A DNA stretch of 64,000 nucleotides, taken from NCBI GenBank assembly GCA_018350325.1, contig JAEVLN010000033.1:372001-436000 (forward strand). Reading direction: 5' to 3'. Of the stretch, positions 46,602-59,475 are shown piece after piece (position 1 is the first letter of the stretch; the number at the start of each line of letters is the position of its first letter). This stretch comes from Globodera rostochiensis (taxonomy: Eukaryota > Nematoda > Chromadorea > Rhabditida > Heteroderidae). The notes beneath the pieces are model-generated. The model was not told the DNA's origin. It did no database searches and saw only the letters and a program-made list of their open reading frames with translations. Position numbers and translations under genes: made by a program.

Positions 46602-47313
46602 GGGGTGGAATCATAAGAACGAGGTTAGGTAACCATGGGTAAATGACCTGGTTACATAACCATGGTTAAATGACCTGGTTAGTTAACCACGAACCGCATC
46701 ATAAGAAATTTTGAAATTTAACCATTAGCTCATGGTTAACCAGCTTCTTATGATATGGTAATCTAACCATGACCAAAATGGTCATTCATCTCAAGGCTCA
46801 AAACACGATTTTATTTTTTTATAAACTTGTCCAATTCTTTGTTCTGGGTTTATTGCAGTAAGTGATAATAAATATAAAGACGACAAAAATAATAGTCGAT
46901 TTATCCAGCTTTTTTGAGCTTCTTTTTTGGAATTATGTATTAGCTCGAAATAAGGGGAAAAATACAATAATTTTTATACCATTTGATAGAGAAAATTCTG
47001 AACTTTCCAAACATAGTTTTTATGTAATTTTTTCCTTCTCATTTTAAAGGTTTAATATGCTTGCAAGGGTTGATGGTTGCCTGTTTATCATTCCTACCCC
47101 CTATGGTAGGAATTTTACCATGAGCTCGTGGTTACCTAACCACGTGGTTGCTTATTTGTGATACCGGTCAAATTTTTACCATGGGCTCATGGTTAAATGA
47201 CCTAGTGATTTAACCGTGAACTGGCGGTTCGTTCTTATGATACGAACCACATGGTTAAATAACCATGAGCTCGTGGTTATTTAACCATCACCTCGTTCTT
47301 ATGATTCCACCCC
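46602..47313. mobile_element. 712-bp non-autonomous element with perfect 24-bp terminal inverted repeats
   Basis: The first 24 bases (beginning GGGGTGGAATCATAAGAACG) are the exact reverse complement of the last 24 (ending CTTATGATTCCACCCC). Subterminal regions on both sides are filled with ACCATGGTTAAATGACC-type palindromic words. The interior holds no transposase; one 61-codon frame is AT-biased. Flanks show no clear target duplication. Confidence 0.82.
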
Positions 47314-47329
47314 GGAGAGCACTGAATAT

Positions 47330-47530
47330 ATTTGACGCTTTAATCAATTGAACATAAACAATTTTTAAATTATATTTATTAAAACGAAATTCTTTTACTT
47401 CATTTATTCTTTTAATTTTAAATCTTTAATTGTAAAATAGAGATTGGATAAGGCGCTTTAAACGCATCGCCAACGACATTGACAAAAATATTATACATTG
47501 CAAAAAGATTTGTTTAAGTAATTTTGTTTT
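47330..47530 (+). repeat. Duplicated block (with 61200-61400)
   Basis: TTATATTTATTAAA...ACTTCATTTATTC...GAT(T)GGATAAGGCGCTTTAAACGC...ATCGCC(A)ACGACAT at 47370-47480 recurs with small changes at about 61270-61370. Confidence 0.75.
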
Positions 47531-48911
47531 TGTTTTGATTTTAAGTTCTCATGCTTTCATAATTAATAATTATAATACTGATTTTCTAAGGCTCCGCAAA
47601 CTTTGTTCATATAATAATTTATATTCAAATATAGCCGATGTTTTTTTTAATATTTTAAGAAACATTATTTGAAGATTTTTTTATATATACTTAAAATTTA
47701 AAATTTTTATTAATAACTTATCCTGTACTTTGGTCAAATGTTTTCGTAAACAATGAAGTTCACTTCAATCTTTGTGAAGCTTCTCGCCATAAACGTTCGC
47801 CGTGCGCAATTCTCTTTCAAATTTTCCAAGCCGTTTGAGCACCCGGGCTCAAACTAAATCGACAATTTAAAAAAATTGGATAAATCTAAGTTAAAATATT
47901 AATTTGTTATATTTGTTGTTTATTTCAAGTTGTAATATTTTTGATTAATTGGCATTGCCGGGTCTATTGCGCATAATTATGAGGACATATTTTGTTTAAA
48001 TATATGAATTTTTTTTAAAGCAATAAGATGTGTAAATAATTGTTGTGTAATTTGTATAATCCATTCACTTTTTGCACTTCTCAATCACAAGGATTAATGT
48101 TTTGAAAGCTTGATGCATATAATTAGGTGCTTGTTTTTAATAATTTTTTTAAATGTTGAATTTTTTTGAGACTTCGTTAATTAAAAATAACAGGCACGCG
48201 TAATAAGTACAACCTCGAAGTTTTTTATTTTACAAATCATAACTATTGAATAAAAATTTGGTTTAATGGTGGAATTATTGATTTTTTATTTTAAACATAA
48301 AACAGTAATTTTGCTTTATATTTAGATGATTTTTTTAGATTTTATATGAAAGTCTTTTGTAGTTAATTGTTTATTTCTTCAGTACATAATAGCTTTTAAA
48401 AGAAAAATTATATGCAAAAATGCTGTTATTATCAATTCCCTTTTATTGATAAACAACAAATATAGATGCAACATTTTGTTTTTATTTGGATTACTTGGTT
48501 AATTAATTAATTAATCATGAAGCAAATATTATGGTGAATTGTAAACAAGAAATCAATGATTAAATGTCTGTACGGTTTTTAATCTCTCTGTATTGCTATT
48601 TATATTAAAATGTTTTTTTATTATACATAATTAAATTTATTAAAAATAATTTTCTAATTTATATTGTTTCCATGTTGTTCATCAAATCTTTCATTTGCTC
48701 GGCTTGCTCAAGCACAGGCCTGCTCACGGTTACCCGCGGTTAACGGTTATGTAATTTTAAAAGGTCGCGGTTACGGTCGGTTAACGGTTATGACCACTAA
48801 AACCGCGGTTAACCGTCGCATCCGTTGTTTTTTGAATTCTAAGGATTGAGACGATTTGACTTTAAATTTCTTCGCTTTTATTCACATTTCACCAAATCCC
48901 TCGTTATATCC

Positions 48912-48975
48912 GGTGGCTCAGTGGTGAAACTCATAGACTGTTTTTATTTGGGCAATGTTCTAGCCCCTTCCACTG
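48912..48975 (+). other. tRNA-like (Pol III A/B-box) segment
   Basis: GGTGGCTCAGTGGTGAAACT resembles a tRNA A-box, and GCAATGTTCTAGCCCC about 30 nt later resembles a B-box. It does not fold into a complete tRNA by eye (no matching acceptor stem), so it is a SINE-head-like or decayed tRNA-derived piece. Confidence 0.4.
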
Positions 48976-49007
48976 TAATTATTTTATTTTTTATTTATAT
49001 TTTAATA

Positions 49008-49272
49008 TAGGGTTCGGACGGGCGCCCGGTTCGGGCGGGCAACGGGCGGGCATTCGGCCGGGCGGGCGCCCGACTAGTAAATATTCGATCCGGGCTAAAG
49101 CCCGGTATTCGCCCGGCAAAGCCCGCCCGGACGAAAAACCAAAAAATATTCGCCCGGCAAAGCCCGCCCGGACAAAAAATCAAAAAAAGCCCGCCCGGCA
49201 AAGCCCGCCCGGCCCCTTTTAGGTAGCCCGGAAAAAAGCCCGCCCGGTCCCAACCCGATTATCCGAACCCTA
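49008..49272. mobile_element. 265-bp hAT-like element with CCCGCCCGG words, nested in another element
   Basis: Exact 8-bp duplication TTTTAATA at 49000-49007 and 49273-49280.  Ends are TAGGGTTCGGACGGG and the complement of TAGGGTTCGGATAATCGGG. The interior is packed with GCCCGCCCGGCAAAGCCC units. Confidence 0.88.
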
Positions 49273-50019
49273 TTTTAATATCCCTTCTTTTAGTATCTTT
49301 CAATTTTTTGCAAATTTTAGATATATAAAGTAAAATTCTAAGTATTTACATAAATAATTAGTGCATTTTAGAACTCAATTACCTAAAATTTGGACGATTT
49401 TTCTCAGCATAAGGCGTTAGATATTCGATTTTTTTCCCTCGGCGGCGCCTATCGGCACCGCCGAACCCCCCAATCCCACTCTTAAAAATATTTTAGGAAA
49501 CTAATGCGCAAAAAACAGAAAATATTACTCTGATCGGTCGCGCTTTGTTAGATTTTAATCATGAAAATGTTAGAAAGAGATTCAAAATTTTATTTATTGA
49601 CAAAATCTGATAAAATCACTTGTTAAGTTCAATACACATCAATTTTGATTTAATTTTAAAAAGACGCCACATCACGATCGGAAAAATTAGCTTTGAGAAA
49701 TCGATTTTTCGAAATTTGGAAAACTTTATTGATTTTTAAATAATGCGGTTAACCGCGGATAACCGCGGGCGGTTAACGGTTATGAACTTTTGAGGACGGG
49801 CGGTTACGGGCGGTTAACGGGTATGAACTTTTGAGGACGGGCGGTTAACGGTTACGGGTGTTTGAGCACGGGCGGTTACGGTTACGCAAATTGGTAACCG
49901 TGAGCACCCCTGCTCAAGCATATGATTGCACCCGAGCGTTTTCGATGACATGACGGTCCTCCTTTCTGTATGCAATTAATAAATAAATAATGACATCAGC
50001 ACTTATTGTTCTGTGCCGC

Positions 50020-50370
50020 GGGAATACGCGTAATATTGTTTAAATAATATGATTTTTAAAAATAACATGCTATGTGTTTACAAATAACATCGAGCATAAT
50101 TATTAATTTTATAAAAAATTGTATTTATGCATTTTAATTATAAATATAGCATTGTGGATTTTGAGGTGTTTTGTTTTTTGAGTTTTTTCAGTTTCAGTAT
50201 AAAGTATTTTCTAACTTATTTAAGAGTCGACTGAGGAGAATTCCATGTTGTTCATCCTTTCATCTGCTCGGCTTGCTCAGGCATTTTCTTGCAGTTAGTT
50301 GGTTGCGGGTGGCAACGACGGTCCTCTCTCTTTGTATGCAATTAATAATTATAAATATTGACATCATCAC
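50020..50370 (+). repeat. Duplicated block (with 63530-64000)
   Basis: GAATACGCGTAATATTGTTT, TATAGCATTGTGGATTTTGA, then CCATGTTGTTCATCCTTTCA and GCAACGACGGTCCTCTCTCT recur in both places. In the right copy the TGATTAAATGTCTGTAC block (also at 48555) is placed between the two halves. Confidence 0.85.
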
Positions 50371-52659
50371 TTATTTTTTTAGATATTATCAAAATCAAAT
50401 AATTGATTTTTTAAACAAATATAATTATATATTTTTGGATAGAACAATTAAGTATTAATATATTATTAAACGCAGCAGGCGTTAAAGTTGACAGGCTTGA
50501 ATGAATTGATTATATAGTATTTTTTATTAATATTTTGCATTACTATTATTCTTATATAAAATTTGTATTTATTGATAGAAGAACGATATTTATCTATTAT
50601 GTTGTCCTAATTTTGTAAAGCATTTTTTTAAAATAATGGCAAATTTCTTTTGACAGGAATTTAATTAGTAAAAACTTATAGTTTTCTTTAATATAAATTA
50701 TTTTCATTTTTACACATTGAAATAATAAAGAGAACCATTTTTTTAAATTCAACGATGCTATTTTACTGAATTAGTTTTAGTGCACATATAAAGAGCTGAA
50801 TTAAATTATTTGAATTAAAATTAAAATTATAATTTTGTTGAGACTTTTTTAAAGAAAAGAATACGAGACTCCACTATTTTATTTTAAGTATCAAATTGAT
50901 GTTCTAAAAATAAAAGGTTTAGCAGCTTATATGTGATAAAATAGCATTTATTTATTAATTTTTAAATATTATGATATTTATTTATTTTCAATTGCTTAAT
51001 AATAAAAAATTATTTTAGTTTCTATTTTTAATAATTTTTTTGATTAAAATTTTTTCATAGCATAACAATTTTTTTGTTTTATATATAAATTTTGAAAATA
51101 TACTCAACAATTTTTATTTAGTCTTTCATGATAAAATTTTTGACGGTCCTCTCTTTTTATTCAATTAATAATTATAAATATTGACATCACACTTATTGTT
51201 TTATATATTATCAAAATCAAATAATTGATTTTTTAAACAATATTTGGATAACAATTAGGTTTTTAATATATTATTAAACGCCAATTTGTTCTTTAATAAT
51301 GGGTGTTTTTGCTTTCTTGACTTCAATTTTTGAGGCTTGTTGGCTTTTCTTGAATTACTGCTTGACATTTTTAAAAAAAAATTGCTGATTTTGTACAAAA
51401 CTAAACCATTTATATTATCTATCTTTACGCAATTGATACAATAGTCGATGTAAAAGTTAACATATTATTTAATCATTAAACAAATATTTTATATAATTTA
51501 TTTTTCATTAAACAGTTTCACTAAAGACTGGGTATATTGTTTTAAAAATTAATAAAAAATTAATATAATAGTGAAATTTTATTAGTATTTATTTTTATCA
51601 AGATAATTTTGCTATATAGATTAAATCGATTTAATCAATCATTACGAAGTTTTTTCCCCCCAAAAATTCAGATTTCAGATAGCTCGGTGGATAACATTTT
51701 TTGTGATTTTACTTTTAATCATTGAATTATAAGCGAAATTGCTTATAAATATAATGATTACCATTCTTTCAACACCAGTGGTAAAATGCATTTTTTATCA
51801 ATTATTCTGAAAATATGTGAAATTTATTTATTTCTTTTTATTCTAAAATTACATCTTTTTTGCGTAAATTCTATGCGTCATTTTTCGATTCTAAGATTTT
51901 TTTACAAGAAATTATCACGTGACGCTTTTTAAATGCCTCCCGGTGCTAGAATGTTGTAGTACAACACTATGTTAGAGAAGAACAAAGGCGGGTTATGCAA
52001 ACTTGACCAGTGACATGGCGCTTTTTTTAGATCGGGAATTTACTTACGTTTAGCGATTGAATGCATAAATAATAAACATTTTGCCAGTTTTGGATTTTTA
52101 AATTTGTGAAAATAACTTAGACATAAAATTCTCTAATCTTAATGCTTGAAAATGCATACTAATAAATTGGACTTCAATGAAAAAATATGATTTCGAGCAT
52201 TACTGTTTTGATGGTAATTATTTGCTTTTTAAATGATTTTTAGGTATTGATTTTTGGAAAAATTTGAATTTTTGAAAATTGTTTGTATTCCGGTCCGAAG
52301 TCCGAAATTGGGTAAAATAAATTTCTCTAATAATAAAAAGCGTCATAACTTTAAACTTTTATAAAATGTTCATTTAAAAATAATTATGAATTTTTTGTGC
52401 AAATTAATTTGACAAAAAATTGAGATTTAACTTTTAATTTTTTTTAAATGGAGAAACATCTCAATAAGTAATAAATGTTCTAATTTGCTGCATTTTAAAC
52501 TTAGTTTTTCTAATTCTTACCAAGGATTTCTCATAAAAATGGTCGGGTAACTCCTAGATATTGAAAAATTTGTTAAATAATATAATTTTATTTTTTCATT
52601 GATTTTGTCAGAAAAAAAAATGTCAAAATTGTCCAAATTTTGTTATTATTCTAAAAAAA

Positions 52660-52732
52660 GAGGTTGAAAAATAGAACTTCCCTTTTTGGGGGGTAGAACT
52701 CCCGGGAGTTCTATTTTAGGAAATACGGTATC
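52660..52732 (-). repeat. Diverged copy of the ACCGTATTTCCT repeat
   Basis: Inverted relative to 9728-9860. Read on the minus strand it gives ATACCGTATTTCCT, then AATAGAACTCCCGGGAGTTC (a palindrome), then CCCCCC, then AAGTTCTATTTTTCAACC. Confidence 0.7.
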
Positions 52733-52741
52733 TCACCGACC

Positions 52742-52960
52742 ATGCCAAAAACTGACATTCGCGCACAAATTTTCTACGAATTTTCTCTAAACCGAAAACC
52801 AATGCAGGCTTTGCAAAACATTACTTAATCGAAGGCCCAAAGAGAGGTTTCGCCGCCACCCACGGTTAGGTAAGCGGAGGTACGCAAAATCGGAAGGGCG
52901 ATTTTTGCCCCAAAATTTCTGCTGGAGTAAAGTTTGCGGTTTAATAAAAAATTAATGGTA
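52742..52960 (+). pseudogene. Mariner-type transposase N-terminal remnant
   Basis: ATG frame reads MPKTDIRAQIFYEFSLNRKP and MQALQNI before an in-frame TAA, continuing with further stops. (K)xxIRxxxxYEFxxxxxxxxAxxNI is the typical first helix of mariner/Mos1-type transposases. The DDD catalytic domain is absent. Confidence 0.5.
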
Positions 52961-53394
52961 AAACAATAAACCTCAAATTTTGCATGCGGCTTCTCACATC
53001 GTTGTTCTCGCTACCCACAACTTCAAATTACGATAAGCCTAGATTATGAAAGAATCATAATACTAAATATTTTAAGTCATGATAGTATTTTGCTGAATTA
53101 AAAACAAAAGAATTTCCTTTAAAAAAATTTTGAGAAAAAATTTATGTAACACGCTAAATATTTATCTTATCATTAAATAAATTTGCTCTCTTAAAATCGA
53201 TTTACGGAATTGAACTTACGACTCTCTCATTTCTTGATGTTTACTGTTTTTGTTAACAATTGTATTTTAAAATAATTCTTTCAAGATTTTTTTGCTAGCT
53301 ATCATGGCTTTTATTTTAACTAAATTTGATGTCTTTATAAAACATTTTGATTTAAGAGTTTTATACAAAAAATTATCGCTTGACGTTTTTTAAA

Positions 53395-54060
53395 ATATTT
53401 TTTTTTATGAGTAATGTCGATTAAAGGGTGCCGGAATCATCTTTATGCATTTTATTCAATGTAAATATTGTATTTATTTTTAGTTAATAGTTGTTATATT
53501 TATTTATACCTTTATTTTGCCTTGATAGTGTTCAATAAGTGCTGGAGCTTCATTCAATCTGGTTGCAGCGAAACATGATAAAAATGAAGAACATAAAGTT
53601 GGCGCTTTTTAGATTGAGAATCCACAAACACGATTCGAAACTCACGTTTGGCATTGCTTTATTTGAAAAAAATATTTTAAACATCACGCAATCATATAAT
53701 TATATTTTTTGGCTTTTTAAATTCAATTTTTTTAAGGATGTTTTTCAGAATTCGTAATTAATTAAGGTTTCTTTAATACTTTAATTTTAATAACAAAATT
53801 AATATAAGTTTTATTCTTTTTGCTCTTTTAATTTTTATTATAATAAAATGTTAAGATCAAACTTCAGTTTAATTTAAGTTTATTTCTACTTGTAATAGAA
53901 CATTGGTTATTTTTAAAGTTTAATTTAATGGAATAAAAACTTGAGCCTAAACTTGATTCTCGACTCGTGTTGTGGGTTTCTCTGTGTTGTACCGGCGTTG
54001 CGTCGAGTGTTGTTTCGTTGATTTACCAAGTTGGCTTCCGTGTTTATATTTTTATCGAGA
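53395..54060 (+). repeat. Duplicated block (with 55690-56200)
   Basis: GAGTAATGTCGATTAAAGGG, TTTTGCCTTGATAGTG, AACATCACGCAATCATAT, TTTTTCAGAATTCGTAATTA, TAATAGAACATTGGTTATTT and GGAATAAAAACTTGAG occur in the same order in both copies. The right copy lacks about 120 bp after GTGCTGG. Confidence 0.9.
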
Positions 54061-54404
54061 TTTAAACACCTAATAATTTATTTGCTAATTGTTAGGAAAT
54101 AATTTTGTTAATTGTTTGAATTTTATTATTTTTTTTGTAATATTTCAGCATTATTTTATTTTACTGCATTTTTTAATTCAGTTGATGTAGGATAATTATT
54201 TATGGCATCTTTTACAAATAGATTTTCGATTACATTTTTAAAATTATTGTACTTAATTTTTATTTGTATAATTTTTTATTTTATAAAATGATAAAGTTGT
54301 TTTTAAATTATCCATTAGTAGGCAGTGGAAATAAAATCGAGGCTTTTGTACACTGCAAAGCTTATTAAAGTTAAAAGTAATTTAAATTTAATAAATAAAT
54401 TTCA

Positions 54405-54720
54405 TTTGGTGCCAAGAAGTGGCTTTAGCTTTATGTATTTATAATCAACCAACAATAATCAATTTTTTAATTTTTCTGTTTATCGTTTAAATAAAATTAA
54501 TTTATCAATTCATTTGCTTCAATTCATTAAAATCAGATACAATAACTTTCAAAATCGGTTAATTTTATTGGACAAAGCTTGGCTAGTTGTTTAGTTTGTG
54601 GACTGATCAAATCGCTTTAATTTCTATTGATAAATTAATTAATTTTAAAATTGGTTTAGGTCCTTTTAGGCATTCATTTTAACAAGAATCTTTTTATTTA
54701 AATTTATTATTCTTATTATA
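54405..54720 (+). repeat. Duplicated block (with 60475-60790)
   Basis: TGCCAAGAAGTGGCTTTAGC, AGCTTGGCTAGTTGTTTAGT, TTGTGGACTGATCAAA and CCTTTTAGGCATTCATTTTA are shared in order with small substitutions. Confidence 0.9.
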
Positions 54721-57387
54721 TATTTGTCAACGTTTTCAAAGTAATAAATTGTTTTACAGTCACATTGGCATTTTATTATATTTTTAATTATACTTTATAA
54801 AGTTATAACAAGAATAAAAATATTTAATGCACACAAGTTCTCTTCGGGAACATTGCATTGATCTCGATCACAAGGTTATCGCTTGACGTTTTGTTCATTT
54901 AATTTAATCTTTTAAAACATTAGCGACCATAAAAATATAATTTTAATGTTTCGAAAGCTAATTATGTGCTTGTTTTTAATAATTTTATGATAAAAATAAT
55001 TAAATTTTTTAATTAAGTTTTTTCATCCGATGACTTTGCACAACACCTCAAATGATCTTATAAAATAATAAATTCTGCGCTTTACAATTTTAAGCAGAGT
55101 TATATAAATTACATCAGTTAATTATTAGAATTTAAGTTACATATTTATTCACGATCCGAACAAACGTCATGGCCGTAAATGTGTTGTATTTATATAAACG
55201 TTTGTTATGAATTATTTTAATAATCTTTTACTTTTTTGTTTCTGAAATAATTATAAAAAATCCGTGCCGAAATACGCGTAATATTGTTTTTCTCAGGAGC
55301 AGTAGTCAAACAAAAATTACTGTTTTTGTAAAAAACTAAACCGTTTAATTTATATTATATCTATTTTACGCAATTAGCGCTTATTTTGGGGGTATATTTT
55401 TAAAAAGTACAGTCTTCTTAATGGACTTGCCATGTAAAAATTATTATTTAACTAAGAAAATATTGACATGTTAAATTTTTCTTTAATTCTAGTTTTATAG
55501 AAATATTTTTTGTTTTAATTAATTATTATATAACGAATTCAATGTTTTACGACATCCAATTATATGTTTTATGTTTATGAACTAATAATTTCATAAGTGA
55601 TTTTTTAAGTATTTCTGAGACTTTATTGATTAAAGATCACAGGTACGCGTATTATATGTGCACCTTGAACTTTGTTTTTATCGCCCGACGTTTTTTTAAA
55701 AATATTTTTTTATAAGTAATGTCGATTAAAGGGTGCAGGAATCATCTTTATTGGATTTCTATTCAATGTAAATATTGTATTTATTTTTAGTTAATAGTTG
55801 TTATATTTATTTATACCTTTAATTTTGCCTTGATAGTGATCAATAAGTGCTGGCGTTTTATTTTTAGTTAAACATCACGCAATCATATCATTATATTTTT
55901 GGCTTTTTTAATTAAATTTTAAAGGATGTTTTTCAGAATTCGTAATTAATTAATGTTTCTTTTATACTTTAAATTACAAAATTAATATAAGTTTTATTCT
56001 TTTGCTCTTTTAATTTTTAAAATAGTTAAGATCAAACTTCAGTAACCTATTTTTAAATAATTATTTAATTTAAGTTTATTTCTACACGTAATAGAACATT
56101 GGTTATTTTTAAAAGTTTAATTTAACGGAATAAAAACTTGAGCATAAATTTCATTCTCGACGATTCGGTGTTGTTGGTACTTCTGCGTTTAAGAACGACT
56201 AAAAGGTTTTGTTCTCGCAAACCTTATTAAAGTTAAAAGTAATTTAAATTTAATAAATAAATTTCATTTGTTTAATCTCTTTAATGTTAATAAATATTTG
56301 CTTTAATCTCTTACACCGCCATTTTTATAGTAAAAAAATTAAATAAATAAATTACATAATTAATAATTATCGCGTTGATCTTCAAGCTCACAATCCATAA
56401 ATTTATAAAACAGATGTTTGGCTTTAATATTAGCGTTTTTTTTACACTATTTTATACGTTATTTTTACTAAATTTATAATGATATTTTTTTTTATATTTT
56501 TATTTGACAGTTGAATAAAATGTAAATATTTATTTCTTTAAATTTTGCATGGCTTTACCTCGACCGACCGCTACGTGTGAATTTGTCGAAGCCTCCCTTC
56601 ATTTCATGTTCATATTAAAAAAGGAATTTAAAATATGCAAAAATTCAATTTTTTTAATGTTCAAAGCTAGTTAGGTAATTAAAATCCTTAATAATCTTTG
56701 ATTTGGAAAAAATCTTTTTATTGGGTTTTAAACATATAGATTTATTTAAATTTCTTAAATTTAATTTATTTTTGATGATTAAGAATTGATTGATTAAATT
56801 AATATAGTTAAAATAGTTTGTCTGGTGAAAGTTATTTTTTCATATTTGTTAACTTATAATTATCATGCATTATTCTTTCTGAAATTTATTATAAATATTA
56901 TGTTAACGCTTGGGATAGTGTGTAGAAGTAAACAATTATTTAGTATCATGCTAATGGGAAAACAAGTGTCCTATTCGTTTTGGGTTTTTGCGAGCGGCCA
57001 AAATTCGTCAATTCGACACATTTAAATCAATTTGGTAGTGCATCGATAAATTTGTTCAAACTTTTGAGTAAAAAAATGGTTTATATTTTTGTTTTAATAG
57101 TTTTCAAAAAATATTATTAAATTAGCAAAAATCCCCAGTTCCGGAATTTCCGAAAAATTACCCCAAAGAATTGGCTTTTTTCTTAACCAAAAATGGGCAC
57201 TAAAATCTATTTTGAATATTTTTTTGCTAACTTTTTCGACATTGTTAGCAATGAATGGTTTATTTTTGGTTGCAAAGATGTTAACAAATTATGTCGAAAA
57301 TTTAAAATTTTGTCGGCTACGCCTATCGGCACCGCAGACCACTCTCCCAGGAGTAAAGCAGAATTCTCAAGATTTTTAATTTTGAAC

Positions 57388-57520
57388 TAGGGTCGCCCCC
57401 GATCCCGAGCCCCAGAATTGGGTCGTCTCCGACGCTCGACATGACCAATCCCGACTTTCCCGACATAACCAACCCCGACCCCCGATTTCCCCGGAACCGA
57501 GGGGTCGGGGAACAACACTA
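57388..57520. mobile_element. 133-bp hAT-like micro-element with CCCGATCCC/GGGGTCGGGG words
   Basis: Near-perfect 8-bp duplication (TTTTGAAC at 57380-57387, TTTTAAAC at 57521-57528). Ends are TAGGGTCGCCCCCGA and the complement of TAGTGTTGTTCCCCGAC. The interior is nearly all GACCCCGAC/CCCGATTTCCC words. Confidence 0.75.
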
Positions 57521-57794
57521 TTTTAAACCTAAATTAAAATTTTCGTAAAAGTCTCGAATTTTTGTTGATGAGTTTTTTTTAATTGGTAAAAGTTTTGGGT
57601 TTGAAAATAAAATGTTTCCATTAACATGATTGATGAATTTTGTTTTATTTGATAATTTTAATATTTGTCCTCTTTCGTTTGAATTTTATTATTTTAATAA
57701 AGATATTAAAAAATACTTAAATTTAATATTTAGCTTTTTATTGAAATATTTTATTTTATTTTTTTAATAATTTAATTAATTAAATCTTCGTAAT

Positions 57795-57905
57795 TAATTG
57801 TATTCGAGTGACCAAACTTTAGTACGATGAGGTCCACGAGCCAATGTAATCAAATCAACTCTTCTTGTTGGCCGCCGTTTACTTGGTCTTCTAACAGAGC
57901 TTCAG
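57795..57905 (-). other. Possible terminal exon, basic peptide
   Basis: Minus-strand open stretch ending in TAA contains SVRRPSKRRPTRRVDLITLA and RGPHRTKVWSLEYN. The ITLARGPHRTK part faintly recalls the core of ribosomal protein uS10, but no other exon was found and the match is from memory of the fold only. It may be a retrocopy fragment. Confidence 0.2.
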
Positions 57906-59149
57906 ACACCTGTTTATATTAAACTATAAAAAATTTTTCGAATTATTTTAATCATTTAAGGTCTTGGGTAAAAGGTATTTAATCAATTTTTGTGAATGAT
58001 TTTATTTATTATTTTTTATTTTATAGTGATTTTAATTTCCTTTAAAATGAATAATGCCGTTTTTTAAATGTCGATGCTGGTTTCAATTTTTGTAGTTTTA
58101 ATAGTTTAACTCTTTGTTATTTTTCGTGATTTTTTTGTTTAAATTCAAATGGAAAAGTGCCTGGGTAGAAAATCAGGCGGGTCATGGGTTAATGCACCCT
58201 TTTTATCGTTTTTAATTTATCATTATTTATCATGTTTAAAAATTCTAAGCGTATTCTTAACATTTTTGATATTTTTTGTTTTAAAATTATGTTTTTGAAT
58301 CATTTAAGATTTTAATTTATTTTAATAACAATTTAAACTATATTTAGTTTTGGCATTTAAAGCAAATTAGTCTGATTGTTTATTATTAAATTTTAAATTT
58401 ACAAATTCTGTTTTTTGATCATTTCCATTAATTCTATCATTAGTAGTTTTTAAATCTTTTCAATTTTTTTGTTCATAATTTTTAATGTTTGAGTTGTCGT
58501 AACAACCCAATGCCCTATTTGACATTGATGAAGAAATATATGAACTACAGGTTTTTTTATTAAATTCATGAGCACAAAATTCGGTGCACTTTATAAAAAA
58601 AAGTGAATTCAATTAACATATTTTATTTTATACAAGTAATCATTTATATTAAGCTAATTAGTTTACATAGTTTTTTATTTTCAGTTAAACCTTACTATTT
58701 GAGTTTTTAATTCATTTCTTTACCTTGAAGTAATTTTTATTTTAAAATTAAGACCCATTTAAAAGAAATCCGATTTTAAAGTTCATTACGCGTTTTAATT
58801 ATTTATTAGAAATTATTTCAAATATTGTACTGGTTTTAAGAGTTAATTAAATCTTAATGATAGTTAAATTATGTAAAATTTTTTTAAATATAAATAATTT
58901 AAAACATAAATTCAATAAAATACAAAAAAGTTAATGCGCTTAAAAGACATTTACTTGTAGTATTGATTTCTCATATTTAGATTTGGTGAACGTCAAACTA
59001 ATAGGTAGAGAGTTTTAAAATAACTATTATTTTTTAATAATAAATAATGTAGACTTTATAAAATAATAAAAACATTAATTTCAATGACAATATTTTTTTA
59101 TTTAGGTAAAATACGCTTGATGGTAAATTTTTTAGTTTTCTAGTAATTA

Positions 59150-59475
59150 ATAATTTTTAATTTTCTTCATTTATTAATTTGTATATAATTTATTTTGATT
59201 TTTTTATTATATAAAGTAATTAAAAATTTGTTATGTGATTTATTAATTTTTATATAATTATAATTATGTTCATTACATTGCTTGTTTAAGTCACACTTTT
59301 AGAAATTTATTTATAAAATCATATTGTTTATTAATATTTCTCATTACTATTATTCTTTTATAAATATGGGGTACATTAATAGAACAACGAGATTATTTTT
59401 TAATTTTGTGGAGAATTTTTTAAATGATTGATTAAAACGTAAAATTTTAAGAAATAATTTCTTAAATTATATCTG
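59150..59475 (+). repeat. Duplicated block (with 42340-42990)
   Basis: TATATAATTTATTTTGATTT, TTTATTAATATTTCTCATTA, GGGTACATTAATAGAACAAC and TTTTAAGAAATAATTTCTTA occur in the same order in both. A shorter relative lies at 50515-50595. Confidence 0.88.

Larger units (their letters stand above)
48715..49912. mobile_element. 1.2-kb non-autonomous hAT-like element with GGTTAACCG words
   Basis: Exact 8-bp duplication CTCAAGCA at 48707-48714 and 49913-49920. The terminal inverted repeat is CAGGCCTGCTCACGGTTACC (left) against CAGGGGTGCTCACGGTTACC (right, complement). Subterminal arrays of CGGTTAACGGTTA/CCGCGGTTAACCG lie at 48722-48810 and 49745-49900. The host block is a repeat present without the insertion at 50241-50370 and 63902-64000, giving direct empty-site evidence. 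Inside are a tRNA-like segment (48912-48975), a nested element (49008-49272) and CGGCGCCTATCGGCACCGCC at 49442. No transposase. Confidence 0.88.

Noticed and set aside
47753..47857. 34-codon frame starting MKFTSIFVKLLAINV and an antisense coiled-coil-like frame
   Set aside because: Both strands are open over the same short span and neither has splice or start context to choose between them.
48912..48975. Functional tRNA gene
   Set aside because: A/B-box-like words are present but no acceptor-stem pairing or anticodon arm could be drawn.
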